NCBI GenBank assembly: GCA_002428055.1
Contig: DIZY01000059.1
Span: forward strand, 1-12,719
Reading direction: 5' to 3'
DNA: 12,719 bases
Source: Helicobacteraceae bacterium UBA6016
GTDB taxonomy: Bacteria > Campylobacterota > Campylobacteria > Campylobacterales > UBA6016
Shown here piece by piece: positions 6,352 to 12,719 of this stretch. Every line of letters begins with the position of its first letter. Position 1 is the stretch's first letter. The position numbers and the translations under genes were made by a program. The notes under the pieces were generated by a model that did not search any database, was not told the DNA's origin, and was given only the letters and a program-made list of their open reading frames with translations.

Positions 6352-6381
6352 TTTACGGCAATTTTACTTTTCAGATATAAA
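6352..6381 (+). promoter_or_regulatory. Candidate promoter of the MBL-fold hydrolase gene
   Basis: TATAAA (6376-6381, followed by AT) forms a good -10 box 30 bp before the GTG start, and TTTACG (6352-6357) is a partial -35 at 18 nt. TTTTAC occurs twice with an 11-bp period (6351 and 6362), which may only reflect AT-rich composition. It lies directly after the gdhA stop, and no hairpin terminator is seen between the genes, so read-through from gdhA is also possible. Confidence 0.38.
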
Positions 6382-6410
6382 ATAAATAAAAATTATATTT
6401 GGAGCAACCA

Positions 6411-7316
6411 GTGAAAAAACTATTTTTTTGTCTAACATTTTCGGTGTGGCTTTTCGGATTTAGCTATGATGTCAAGCCCCTCAAGGTTGAAAATGGCGTC
6501 TACTGTATATTTGGCGAACCCGGCGCACCTGATACAAAAAATAACGGTAACATAGTAAATAGCTGCTATATAGAGCTTGAAGACGGTATTTTGGCTATCG
6601 ATACCGGACCAACATACATTTACGCCAAAGAAGCCGCAACAGCAGTAGAAAAAGAGTTTGGCAAAAAAATAACGCTCGTTATAAATACTCACTACCACAA
6701 TGACCACCTAGGCGGCAATGCATACTACCGTGAGCGCAAAATCAAAATCATAGGCGACGCAAAAATCAAAGAGGCATACGAGCGCATACCTGAACGGTTT
6801 AGTAGTTACGAAATGGCGGTTTCTAAAGAGGCATGGGGAAAAAGCGTAGTCACTCTGCCGGATGAGTACATAGATAAAAATATTACGATAAAAGCCAAAC
6901 AGGGCGAACTTACCGTATTTAAGCCATCCAAAAAAGCCCACACAGCGGCCGACATCGCGATCTATTACCCATCAGCAAAAATAGTCATCGCCGGAGATAT
7001 AGCTTATAGCCAAATGATAGTGCCAATAAGAGACGGCAGCGTCAAAGGCTCTATGGAGGCGCTAAGAGAGATAGGCAAGCTTGAATTTACGCATATTATA
7101 GGCGGCCACGGCAAAACAATCGGCAGAGAATCTTACGACTTTGCACTCTCGTATATGACAAAGCTAAGAAACGGGGTTAAATCGGCGCTTGATAAAGGCG
7201 TAGAGCTTGACGGCATAACAAAAGCAGTAGATATGAGTGAATTTAAAAATGCGGCTTTGTGGGATGAAAATCCGAAGAACATAATCGTAGCTTTTCAGGA
7301 GATGGAGATGGAGTAG
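6411..7316 (+). CDS. Exported metallo-beta-lactamase-fold metal-dependent hydrolase
   Basis: 301 residues from a GTG start chosen because GGAG (6401-6404) lies six nt upstream; a TTG at 6399 would include that site in the coding region. The N-terminus KKLFFCLTFSVWLFGFS is a signal peptide with a cleavage site near residue 18, and has no lipobox, so the product is probably periplasmic. Metal ligands of the family are seen: THYHNDHLGG (His94, His96, Asp98, His99), KKAHTAAD (His177), AGD (Asp196) and IIGGHG (His233), enough for a binuclear zinc-type site. The order resembles the SoxH / quinoprotein-relay class of MBL proteins more than the antibiotic-degrading enzymes, but the substrate cannot be inferred. 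It follows gdhA by 60 bp; no functional link is evident. The last codons form one arm of the terminator shared with gap. Confidence 0.88.
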   Translation: MKKLFFCLTFSVWLFGFSYDVKPLKVENGVYCIFGEPGAPDTKNNGNIVNSCYIELEDGILAIDTGPTYIYAKEAATAVEKEFGKKITLVINTHYHNDHLGGNAYYRERKIKIIGDAKIKEAYERIPERFSSYEMAVSKEAWGKSVVTLPDEYIDKNITIKAKQGELTVFKPSKKAHTAADIAIYYPSAKIVIAGDIAYSQMIVPIRDGSVKGSMEALREIGKLEFTHIIGGHGKTIGRESYDFALSYMTKLRNGVKSALDKGVELDGITKAVDMSEFKNAALWDENPKNIIVAFQEMEME

Positions 7317-7337
7317 GAAAACCCTACTCCTCTCTTT
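7305..7337. terminator. Hairpin between convergent genes, probable bidirectional terminator
   Basis: GGAGTAGG (7310-7317) pairs perfectly with CCTACTCC (7323-7330) around loop AAAAC. With one bulged T the stem extends by GAGA (7305-7308) against TCTC (7331-7334), 12 bp in all, and is followed by TTT. The left arm contains the last codons and stop of the hydrolase gene and the right flank touches the gap stop codon, so both genes terminate within a 20-bp gap. The U tracts are short. Confidence 0.65.
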
Positions 7338-8328
7338 ATGCACCTATTCTAACAGCCATATCGACAAGTCTGTTTGAATAACCCCACTCGTTGTCGTACC
7401 ATGCCATTACTTTTAGCGTGTTACCGATTACTTTTGTCGTGTCTGTCACGAAAATACAGCTTGATGGATCTGTTCTAAAGTCCATAGATACTCTTTTTTC
7501 GTCATCTACGGTGATTATATCTTTGAAAGCGCCTTTTGCTGCGGCTCTAAATAGCTCGTTTACCTCTTCTACCGTGGCAGGTCTTTTGAGTGTTGCGCTT
7601 AAATCCGTCATAGATACATCCGGAGTCGGAACTCTCACGGATAGGCCGTCTAGCTTGCCTTTTAGGTGTGGAAGCACTAGACCGATAGCTTTTGCCGCAC
7701 CCGTAGTCGTAGGGATAATGTTGGCCGCACCAGCTCTTCCTCTTCTTCTCTCTTTTTTGTGGATGATGTCAAGAATCGCTTGGTCGTTTGTGTATGAGTG
7801 GATGGTAGTCATCAACCCGTTTTCGATACCAAACGCATCGTCAAGCACTTTTACCATCGGAGCGAGGCAGTTTGTCGTACAAGATGCGTTTGAGATGATT
7901 TTTTCACCGTTATATGCGCTGTCATTGACGCCTAGTACAAATGTAGGCGTGTTGTCTTTTGCCGGAGCGGAGAAAATTACTTTTTTGATACCGTTGTCTA
8001 GGTGGCACTGTACTTTGTCTTGCTCTAGGAAAAGTCCCGTACACTCAAGCATGATTTCAGCGCCTGCATCCGCAAATTTTAGAGCCGTAGGGTCTTTTTC
8101 GCTAAATACTTTTACCGTTTTGCCGCCGATAACTAGATTGCCGTTATCCACCGCTACGGCTTGATTAAATCTGCCGTGGATAGTGTCGTATCTCATTAGA
8201 TACGCCAGCTCCTCGATGTCCGCAAGGTCATTTATCGCTACAAGCTCTATGTCGTTTCTATTGGCTATCACTCTAGCCACACATCTACCGATTCTTCCGA
8301 AACCATTAATTGCAACTTTTAAAGCCAT
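7336..8328 (-). CDS. gap: Glyceraldehyde-3-phosphate dehydrogenase, type I
   Basis: 330 residues, standard length. Interconverts glyceraldehyde-3-phosphate and 1,3-bisphosphoglycerate with NAD(P) in the cytoplasm. Seen: Rossmann start INGFGRIGR (8-15), AIND with Asp34, which favours NAD, the active site SNASCTTNCLAP with nucleophile Cys150 and base His177, and the C-terminal WYDNEWGYSNR. The start ATG has a very strong ribosome binding site (GGGGGAG, five to seven nt upstream). It lies 57 nt downstream of tkt on the same strand, with a possible -10 box of its own in the gap, so it may be transcribed with tkt and separately. In an autotroph or amino-acid user it would work mainly in gluconeogenesis. 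Confidence 0.98.
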   Translation of the reverse strand: MALKVAINGFGRIGRCVARVIANRNDIELVAINDLADIEELAYLMRYDTIHGRFNQAVAVDNGNLVIGGKTVKVFSEKDPTALKFADAGAEIMLECTGLFLEQDKVQCHLDNGIKKVIFSAPAKDNTPTFVLGVNDSAYNGEKIISNASCTTNCLAPMVKVLDDAFGIENGLMTTIHSYTNDQAILDIIHKKERRRGRAGAANIIPTTTGAAKAIGLVLPHLKGKLDGLSVRVPTPDVSMTDLSATLKRPATVEEVNELFRAAAKGAFKDIITVDDEKRVSMDFRTDPSSCIFVTDTTKVIGNTLKVMAWYDNEWGYSNRLVDMAVRIGA

Positions 8329-8356
8329 TGTCTCCCCCTTTTAGGTAATTTGCAAG

Positions 8357-8362
8357 ATTGTA
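8357..8362 (-). promoter_or_regulatory. Candidate -10 box (TACAAT) for gap
   Basis: TACAAT, one mismatch from consensus, sits on the minus strand 28 bp upstream of the gap ATG within the 57-nt tkt-gap spacer, preceded by TTTTGT. No -35 box is clear. If used, it would give gap a short leader and expression independent of tkt. Confidence 0.35.
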
Positions 8363-8385
8363 ACAAAACTTTGTTTGCTAAAGTG

Positions 8386-10326
8386 TTACGAGAGCAAAGC
8401 TTTAGCTCTGCTTGCAACATTCTCCGCAGTAAAACCAAATTGTTTAAACAGCGCAGAGTCTTTACCGCTGGCCCCGAAGCTCTCCATACAGACCACATCA
8501 TCGGCAAATCTATACCACTCTTGCCCACTCGCAGCCTCTACTGCAAGTACTTTTGTGTTGCCAAGAAGCGCAGATTGGTACTCCTTGCCCGCCTCTACAA
8601 ACAAATCCAAGCATGGAGTGCTCACGACATTTGTCGCCACGCCGTCATTTTCTAGCAGTTTTGCCGCAGCTATAGCCGTATGCACTTCACTACCGCTTGC
8701 CATGAAAGTTAGCGTAGCGTTTGGTTTTTCTACAACTTTGTATGCGCCTTTTGAAATATCCGCATTTTTGCTAATTTCAAGAACTTCAAGTCCTTGTCTG
8801 GAGCATACGAATACGCTTGGCGCATTTAGATTTAGGGCTGTTTGCCATGCCGTTATATTTTCGTTTGCGTCGCACGGTCTGAATGTATATAGATTTGGCA
8901 CAGCTCTAAGCGCGCTTAGGTGCTCGATTGGCTGATGCGTAGGACCGTCTTCGCCGACACCGATACTATCATGCGTAAATACGAAATACTCTTTTGCGCC
9001 CATAAGCGCCGCTACCCTGATGGCAGGTTTCAAATAGTCGGAGAACACGAAGAATGTAGAGCAAAATGGTCTAAACAAGCCGTAAAGAGAGATAGCGTTT
9101 GTCATAGCGCCCATCGCGTGCTCACGAATACCGAATCTGATATTTCTGCCTCTCGGGAAATCGCCGAGTCCGTTTAACTCTGTTTTGTTTGAAGGAGAGA
9201 GGTCTGCGCTTCCGCCGATAAAACCTGGATATGCTTTTGCTATTGCATTTAGGATTTTGCCGTTTGAATCTCTTGTCGCTACTTTTGCGCCTATTTCAAA
9301 CTCTGGGTATGCCACATCTGCAAAATCAGGATTTAAAAGAGCCGTCAAATAGTCGTTTTTCTCTCGTTCAGGCAGTTCAAGAAGCATTTTGTTCCAAATC
9401 TTCTCTTCAAGCTCCCCTTTTTCTTTTGCACATCTAAATCTGATTAGTACATCTTCTGGGATGTTAAATTTTGCCTCTGCATCAAATCCGACCGCATTTT
9501 TGGAAGCTTTTATCTCATCTTCACCCAGGGGCGCTCCGTGCGTATGGTGTGACCCCTCCATCGTAGCGGAGCCTTTTGCGATTTTTGTTTTTGCGACTAT
9601 TAGCGTCGGTTTGCCTGACTTGCCGCTTACAGCTTCGCTAAATGCATTTTCTATCTGCGTATAGTCGTGTCCGTCTATCTCAAGTACACTCCAGCCCTGA
9701 GACTCAAATCTGCCTCTAATATTCTCGGAAAGTGCAATAGTTGCCTCACCCTCTATCGTAATATTGTTGCTGTCATATACAATGACCAAGTTTTCAAGAG
9801 AATGGTGTCCCGCAAGGCTAGCCGCTTCGTAGCTAACACCCTCTTCAAGGTCGCCGTCACCGCAAAAACAGTACACTTTGTGATCTATTACTTTTGCTGT
9901 CGGGGTATTGAGCAGGTGCGCCGCATATTTGGAAGCAAACGCAAAACCTACCGCATTGGCAAACCCTTGACCTAGAGGTCCCGTAGTCACCTCTATACCG
10001 TCGGTATGTCCATACTCAGGGTGTCCCGGAGTTTTCGAGCCGAGTTGTCTGAAGTTTTTGAGGTCATCAAGTGAAACTTTGTATCCCCAAAGGTGCAGAA
10101 GAGAGTAGATAAGAGAGCTTCCGTGACCACCAGAAAATACAACTCTGTCTCTATTTAGCCATTTTGGATTTGACGGATTATGCTTGTAAAACGAGTTAAA
10201 AACGCTCATAATATCCGAAAGCCCCATCGGCATTCCGGGGTGTCCCGAGTTGGCAGCTTGCACCATATCGCAAGCCAAAAATTTTATTGTATCCGACATT
10301 TTTTTTAGCATATTAGTTCCCGGCAT
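8386..10326 (-). CDS. tkt: Transketolase
   Basis: 646 residues, normal for bacterial transketolase. Thiamine-diphosphate enzyme that moves two-carbon units between sugar phosphates in the non-oxidative pentose phosphate pathway. Seen: NSGHPGMPMG (26-35), SKTPGHPEYG (97-106), thiamine-binding GDGDLEEGVSYEA (156-168) closed by SNN (186-188), SHHTHGAPLG (259-268), the pyrimidine-domain catalytic Glu402 in GIREHAMG, and DSIGVGEDGPTHQP (453-466). In many transketolases the first thiamine motif reads GDGCLMEG; here it is GDGDLEEG. Start: ATG 10326 has AGGAG about ten nt upstream. An internal ATG five codons later follows GGGA and is an alternative. It is separated from ispA by 133 bp containing hairpins and a good -10 box, so it probably heads its own transcript with gap. 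Confidence 0.97.
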   Translation of the reverse strand: MPGTNMLKKMSDTIKFLACDMVQAANSGHPGMPMGLSDIMSVFNSFYKHNPSNPKWLNRDRVVFSGGHGSSLIYSLLHLWGYKVSLDDLKNFRQLGSKTPGHPEYGHTDGIEVTTGPLGQGFANAVGFAFASKYAAHLLNTPTAKVIDHKVYCFCGDGDLEEGVSYEAASLAGHHSLENLVIVYDSNNITIEGEATIALSENIRGRFESQGWSVLEIDGHDYTQIENAFSEAVSGKSGKPTLIVAKTKIAKGSATMEGSHHTHGAPLGEDEIKASKNAVGFDAEAKFNIPEDVLIRFRCAKEKGELEEKIWNKMLLELPEREKNDYLTALLNPDFADVAYPEFEIGAKVATRDSNGKILNAIAKAYPGFIGGSADLSPSNKTELNGLGDFPRGRNIRFGIREHAMGAMTNAISLYGLFRPFCSTFFVFSDYLKPAIRVAALMGAKEYFVFTHDSIGVGEDGPTHQPIEHLSALRAVPNLYTFRPCDANENITAWQTALNLNAPSVFVCSRQGLEVLEISKNADISKGAYKVVEKPNATLTFMASGSEVHTAIAAAKLLENDGVATNVVSTPCLDLFVEAGKEYQSALLGNTKVLAVEAASGQEWYRFADDVVCMESFGASGKDSALFKQFGFTAENVASRAKALLS

Positions 10327-10365
10327 CTTCTTAATTCTCCTGTTGTTAAAAATCTTCTTTAAAAT

Positions 10366-10371
10366 ATTATA
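10366..10371 (-). promoter_or_regulatory. Candidate promoter -10 box of tkt
   Basis: A consensus TATAAT on the minus strand lies 39 bp before the tkt ATG, in a short AT-rich tract just after the GC-rich hairpin cluster. A -35 match is poor, which is usual in this group. Its position suggests that tkt is transcribed independently of the murE-ispA block. Confidence 0.48.
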
Positions 10372-10383
10372 AGCACGCCTGCT

Positions 10384-10446
10384 CCGGCAAAGCCGAACCA
10401 GCCTACGCTAGGCGCTGAGCCGCTAAAGCTAGCCGCATAAAGCGGC
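10384..10446. repeat. GC-rich cluster of short inverted repeats between ispA and tkt
   Basis: Three adjacent small hairpins lie in about 60 bp: CGGC-AAA-GCCG (10385-10395), GCCTA-CGC-TAGGC (10401-10413) and GCCGC-ATAAA-GCGGC (10432-10446). An upstream GCCGCT (10419-10424) can also pair with AGCGGC (10441-10446), so two folds compete for the same arm. The composition is clearly more GC-rich than the flanks. None is followed by a U tract, so a standard intrinsic terminator is not shown; a dispersed intergenic repeat or a protective 3' end structure for the ispA transcript is possible. Confidence 0.5.
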
Positions 10447-10459
10447 AGAAAAATATCTG

Positions 10460-11314
10460 TTATTTAGTAACTTCAACAAAATATCTATCACACACGGTAA
10501 AAAGCGCAGTTGAAAGTTTCGGCTCAAATTCATCTATCGTTGCCGATAGCTGAATTTTTAAACTCTCAAATTCGCTTTTTGCGCCATCAACTCCGAGCAG
10601 ATTAACAAAACTATTTTTTGCACCGTCGCTTTGTACCTTTTTGCCCTCTTTTTCCTCACTTGATAGAGCGTCAAGAAGGTCGTCTCTGACCTGAAAAAAA
10701 AGTCCAAGTTTGATACCAAAATCATACAGCTTTTCCACCAAATCAGTTTTTGCATCTGCAATAACAGCACCCATAGCAAGAGAAGCAGCTATTAGTTTTG
10801 CAGTCTTATGGATATGCAAAAATTTTAACTCATCTAATGAAAGTTTTTTTTGCTCAAAAAATAGATCTATCGCCTGCCCAAGCACCATTCCGTATGTGCC
10901 GCCGTCACGACTGAGTATTTTTATGAGCTCTATTTTTGTTTTATCCGAGAGTTTAGCGTTTGAGAGAAGATGGAAGGCGTGCGTATTTAGAGCATCTCCC
11001 GCAAGTACGGCCGCAGCATCTCCAAATATCGTATGCAAAGTAGGATGACCTCGTCTAAGCGGTGAGTCGTCCATACACGGCAGGTCATCGTGTATAAGAG
11101 AGTATGTATGCAGGCACTCTACCGCCAAAGCGGCGTCATACGCATTTTGAAGCAATCTATCGTCAACTGCTTTTACGACCGACAGCAATAGCAACGGACG
11201 AAACCTTTTTCCTCCAACACCCAGCATTTTATTGATGGAGTCTTCAAAAAAGGGGTGAAAAGAGTTTACTTTGATTGGGTTATTTTGGAGGTACTCTTCA
11301 AAATCTTTTAGCAT
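10460..11314 (-). CDS. ispA: Short-chain polyprenyl diphosphate synthase (farnesyl/geranylgeranyl diphosphate synthase)
   Basis: 284 residues. Condenses isopentenyl diphosphate with allylic diphosphates to make C15 (possibly C20) precursors for undecaprenyl carriers and quinone side chains. Seen: GGKRFRP (34-40), the first Asp-rich motif DDLPCMD (76-82) followed by LRRG, and the second DDLLD (211-215) after LFFQVR. The two-residue insertion in the first motif and Tyr five residues before it match E. coli IspA and bacterial FPP synthases. The distal Lys of the usual NKSTY block is shifted (AKNSFVNLLG). The ATG lies 8 nt after the upstream stop with no visible Shine-Dalgarno; a 5-bp hairpin precedes it, so translation is probably coupled to the upstream gene. 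Confidence 0.93.
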   Translation of the reverse strand: MLKDFEEYLQNNPIKVNSFHPFFEDSINKMLGVGGKRFRPLLLLSVVKAVDDRLLQNAYDAALAVECLHTYSLIHDDLPCMDDSPLRRGHPTLHTIFGDAAAVLAGDALNTHAFHLLSNAKLSDKTKIELIKILSRDGGTYGMVLGQAIDLFFEQKKLSLDELKFLHIHKTAKLIAASLAMGAVIADAKTDLVEKLYDFGIKLGLFFQVRDDLLDALSSEEKEGKKVQSDGAKNSFVNLLGVDGAKSEFESLKIQLSATIDEFEPKLSTALFTVCDRYFVEVTK

Positions 11315-11331
11315 AACGGCTATTAACCGTT
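11315..11331 (-). promoter_or_regulatory. Small hairpin directly before the ispA start codon, spanning the upstream stop
   Basis: On the minus strand AACGG and CCGTT (11331-11327 and 11319-11315) form a 5-bp stem around TTAATAG, which contains the TAA stop of the YbaB/EbfC gene. The stem ends at the base before the ispA ATG and there is no Shine-Dalgarno. Ribosomes finishing the upstream gene would open it, which fits translational coupling. The stem is short and could be chance. Confidence 0.3.
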
Positions 11332-11640
11332 TTTTGCAAATGGATTGAAACCACCGAGCATAGACATAGCTTCGTTTTTTTGATTTTCTACGGCTGATTT
11401 TATTGCGTCATTTAGCGCACTCATAAGAAGTATCTGAAGCGACTCCTTGTCTTCAAGAAGAGAGTCGTCAATACTAACATCCAATACTTCAAATTTGCCG
11501 CTTACGGTCGCGCTCACCATACCGCCACCGCTTTTTGCGGTAAAGCTTAGAGAGGAGCTTTTTTCTTCCATCTCTTTAGCTTTTTTTTGGGCTTCCTCTA
11601 TCATGCCGCCTAGTTTTGACATATCAAAGCCTTCAAACAT
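11323..11640 (-). CDS. ebfC: YbaB/EbfC-family nucleoid-associated protein
   Basis: 105 residues, typical for the family. These small dimeric proteins bind DNA and are associated with the nucleoid; in other bacteria the gene often sits beside dnaX or recR, here it is between panD and ispA. Seen: N-terminal MFEGFDMSKLGGMIEEAQKK, then a Lys/Glu-rich helix, then the conserved core TAKSGGGMVSATVSGKFEV with the Gly-rich turn (residues about 35-53), and a second long helix (LLMSALNDAIKSAVEN). The C-terminal GGFNPF is usual. The ATG overlaps the panD stop by one base (TAATG), with GGAAG upstream. Function beyond DNA binding is not established for this lineage. Confidence 0.88.
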   Translation of the reverse strand: MFEGFDMSKLGGMIEEAQKKAKEMEEKSSSLSFTAKSGGGMVSATVSGKFEVLDVSIDDSLLEDKESLQILLMSALNDAIKSAVENQKNEAMSMLGGFNPFAKNG

Positions 11641-12005
11641 TAAAGACCGCTTCCGATTTGGGCTATATCATTTTTGTCATCCACGATGACTATTGTAGGA
11701 GCATAATTTTTTAGCTCCTCTTCGTCAAAAGAGGCGTATGCGACTACGATTATCTTGTCGCCTACATGCACTTTTCTAGCTGCAGCGCCGTTGAGACACA
11801 TATCTCTTTTGCCTCTTTCGCCCTCTATCACATAAGTGGAAAACCGCTCACCGTTGTTGATGTTTAGTATCTCCACTTTTTGCCCCACTCTCATTTTTGC
11901 GGCATCCATAAGCTCTCTGTCTATCGTGATAGAACCCACATAGTTCAGGTTTGCATCTGTGACAGTTGCCCTATGAATTTTCGAGTAAAGCATTTCCATT
12001 CGCAT
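11640..12005 (-). CDS. panD: Aspartate 1-decarboxylase proenzyme
   Basis: 121 residues. Decarboxylates L-aspartate to beta-alanine for pantothenate and coenzyme A. It is made as an inactive proenzyme that cleaves itself between Gly24 and Ser25 to form a pyruvoyl group. Seen: YVGSITID with Gly24-Ser25 in exactly the E. coli position, which supports ATG 12005 as start, plus HRATVTDANL before it, Lys9, NGERFSTYVIEGERG (Tyr58 region) and NGAAARKVHVGD. It lies 5 nt after the ferredoxin stop and overlaps ebfC by one base, so it is in an operon. Other pantothenate genes are not in the window. No PanZ-type maturation factor is visible; many non-enteric PanD proteins mature without one. Confidence 0.97.
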   Translation of the reverse strand: MRMEMLYSKIHRATVTDANLNYVGSITIDRELMDAAKMRVGQKVEILNINNGERFSTYVIEGERGKRDMCLNGAAARKVHVGDKIIVVAYASFDEEELKNYAPTIVIVDDKNDIAQIGSGL

Positions 12006-12010
12006 AATCT

Positions 12011-12391
12011 TTAACTAACTCCAGCCATTTTTCTCATCTGTTCAGGACTAATAGCGTCCGCCCACATCTCTTTTGGTATCACAAACTCTTCCACTACGCT
12101 TCCGCCAATGATATGTTCTTTTATAATTTTATCAATTTTTTCTTTAGTGAGTCCGACATACATTGTGTGTCCAGGCTCTACCATCATTACTGGACCCATA
12201 TTGCATCTGTTTTGACAGCCGCTTTGAACAGGAACTACCGTACCTATCACTCCACTTCTCATCAGAGCCTCACTAAGATACTGGAAAATGTCTCTGTTGT
12301 GCGGTTTGATGCAAGAGCCTTTTGGAAATCCTTCAGGTCTTTCAACCTGACACATAAATAGATAAAACGCTGGTTGTGGAATACCTGCCAT
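12011..12391 (-). CDS. Thioredoxin-like [2Fe-2S] ferredoxin
   Basis: 126 residues with the cysteine pattern C-x12-C-x31-C-x3-C (Cys14, Cys27, Cys59, Cys63) seen in FYLFMCQVERPEG, GSC and SGCQNRCNMGP. This is the signature of the thioredoxin-fold [2Fe-2S] ferredoxins related to NuoE/HoxE. It would be a soluble electron carrier; its partner is unknown. The C-terminal half (GLTKEKIDKIIKEH and following) is the usual helix/extension. A strong ribosome binding site (GAGGAGAGAG) precedes the ATG. It lies between murE and panD and is 67 bp from murE, so it may have its own promoter or continue the murE transcript. Because ispA is nearby, an electron-supply role for the FeS enzymes IspG/IspH is conceivable, but nothing in the sequence shows it. 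Confidence 0.9.
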   Translation of the reverse strand: MAGIPQPAFYLFMCQVERPEGFPKGSCIKPHNRDIFQYLSEALMRSGVIGTVVPVQSGCQNRCNMGPVMMVEPGHTMYVGLTKEKIDKIIKEHIIGGSVVEEFVIPKEMWADAISPEQMRKMAGVS

Positions 12392-12413
12392 AACTCTCTC
12401 CTCAAATTAATTT

Positions 12414-12424
12414 TGTATATTTTA
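12414..12424 (-). promoter_or_regulatory. Candidate -10 region upstream of the ferredoxin gene
   Basis: On the minus strand TAAAAT (12419-12424) and TATACA (12414-12419) overlap in an AT-rich tract between the murE stop and the strong Shine-Dalgarno of the ferredoxin gene. Either could be a -10 box; no -35 is clear. Transcription through from murE is equally possible. Confidence 0.28.
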
Positions 12425-12458
12425 CTAAAGAAAGTTTTTAAATAGGATAAAATAAGTC

Positions 12459-12719
12459 TTAAATATTAGACAGTTGTATTTTTTGTTGCAAAATTTCTCT
12501 TGCAACCTCGCGGTCATCAAAGTGAATGCTGCTATCTTTGAATATTTGAGTTGTCTCATCGCCTTTGCCGAGTATTGCAACTATTTCGCCCTCTTGTTGT
12601 TCTGTTATCGCTTTTTTGATAGCCTCATATCTATCTTCTACAACGCTAACTTTTGACCTCTCCTCAATACCCGCTAAAATATCTTCGATAATAAGAGATG
12701 GATTTTCGCTTCTTGGATT
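12459..12719 (-). CDS. murE: UDP-N-acetylmuramoyl-tripeptide synthetase (meso-diaminopimelate-adding), C-terminal part
   Basis: Only the last 86 residues lie in the window; the gene continues beyond the right edge. Translated from the minus strand directly: it starts NPRSENPSLIIEDILAG, which is the DNPR motif of Mur ligases that add diaminopimelate (the Asp is just outside), then AILGKGDETTQIF, corresponding to the GKGHE block, then FDDREVAREIL and the stop at 12459. MurE adds meso-DAP to UDP-MurNAc-L-Ala-D-Glu in the cytoplasm during peptidoglycan synthesis. The His of GKGHE is Asp here, which may be lineage-specific. A position near ispA and tkt matches what I recall of Campylobacter jejuni (murE, ispA, tkt close together). 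Confidence 0.92.
   Translation of the reverse strand, partial: NPRSENPSLIIEDILAGIEERSKVSVVEDRYEAIKKAITEQQEGEIVAILGKGDETTQIFKDSSIHFDDREVAREILQQKIQLSNI

Noticed and set aside
6351..6367. TTTTAC direct repeat with 11-bp period as a regulator site
   Set aside because: Only two copies in AT-rich DNA between gdhA and the next gene; expected by chance too easily to call.
7391..8164. Long plus-strand frame (257 codons) opposite gap
   Set aside because: It is the antisense shadow of gap, whose catalytic and cofactor motifs are complete on the minus strand.
8375..8935. 186-codon plus-strand frame opposite tkt
   Set aside because: It is a shadow of tkt with Ser/Ala-rich low-complexity translation and no motifs.
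10384..10446. CRISPR array or tRNA gene in the hairpin-rich spacer
   Set aside because: The repeats are short inverted arms, not direct repeats with spacers, and no cloverleaf or T-loop sequence is present.
12474..12656. 60-codon plus-strand frame near the right edge
   Set aside because: It is antisense to the C-terminal part of murE, which translates with recognisable Mur ligase motifs.

Overview
This window looks like chromosome from a member of the Campylobacterota (Epsilonproteobacteria), probably an anaerobic or microaerophilic hydrogen-metabolising type. The assignment rests on protein character, on the gene neighbourhood murE / ispA / tkt (recalled from Campylobacter, not searched here), and on promoters with good -10 boxes but poor -35 boxes. 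Genus and species cannot be read from the sequence.

Left part, plus strand (1-4400): the downstream part of a six-subunit, membrane-bound, energy-converting [NiFe]-hydrogenase operon (group 4, Ech/Coo-like). In order it encodes a NuoL-like antiporter subunit (5' end outside the window), a NuoH-like subunit, the small FeS subunit, a NuoC-like subunit, the [NiFe] large subunit and a 2x[4Fe-4S] ferredoxin-like subunit. The first four junctions are ATGA start/stop overlaps, so the subunits are probably translated as a coupled unit. The large subunit ends directly at its C-terminal metal-binding motif, with no processing tail. Such a complex would couple ferredoxin oxidation and proton reduction, or the reverse, to ion movement across the inner membrane.

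Middle (4401-7316): a 639-bp stretch without an intact gene. On the minus strand it carries what looks like a decayed nucleotidyltransferase (MNT) gene and possibly the start of a HEPN partner, with a strong hairpin at the point where the reading frame breaks. Its right end is AT-rich and holds candidate promoter elements and a 12-bp palindrome before gdhA, a GDH of the hexameric GdhA type. Next comes an exported metallo-beta-lactamase-fold hydrolase. A compact hairpin, probably a bidirectional terminator, separates this rightward block from the leftward one.

Right part, minus strand (7336-12719): read in transcription order, a partial murE, a thioredoxin-like [2Fe-2S] ferredoxin, panD, an EbfC/YbaB-family gene, ispA, tkt and gap. 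From the ferredoxin to ispA the genes are almost contiguous and probably form one operon. Between ispA and tkt lies a small GC-rich cluster of hairpins followed by a good -10 box, so tkt (and perhaps gap) probably has its own promoter. This block is housekeeping metabolism: peptidoglycan precursor, pantothenate, isoprenoid and central carbon metabolism.

No completely new system is evident. The points most worth a second look are the tail-less hydrogenase large subunit in a minimal six-gene operon without accessory genes in view, the likely MNT/HEPN toxin-antitoxin relic, and the hairpin cluster upstream of tkt.
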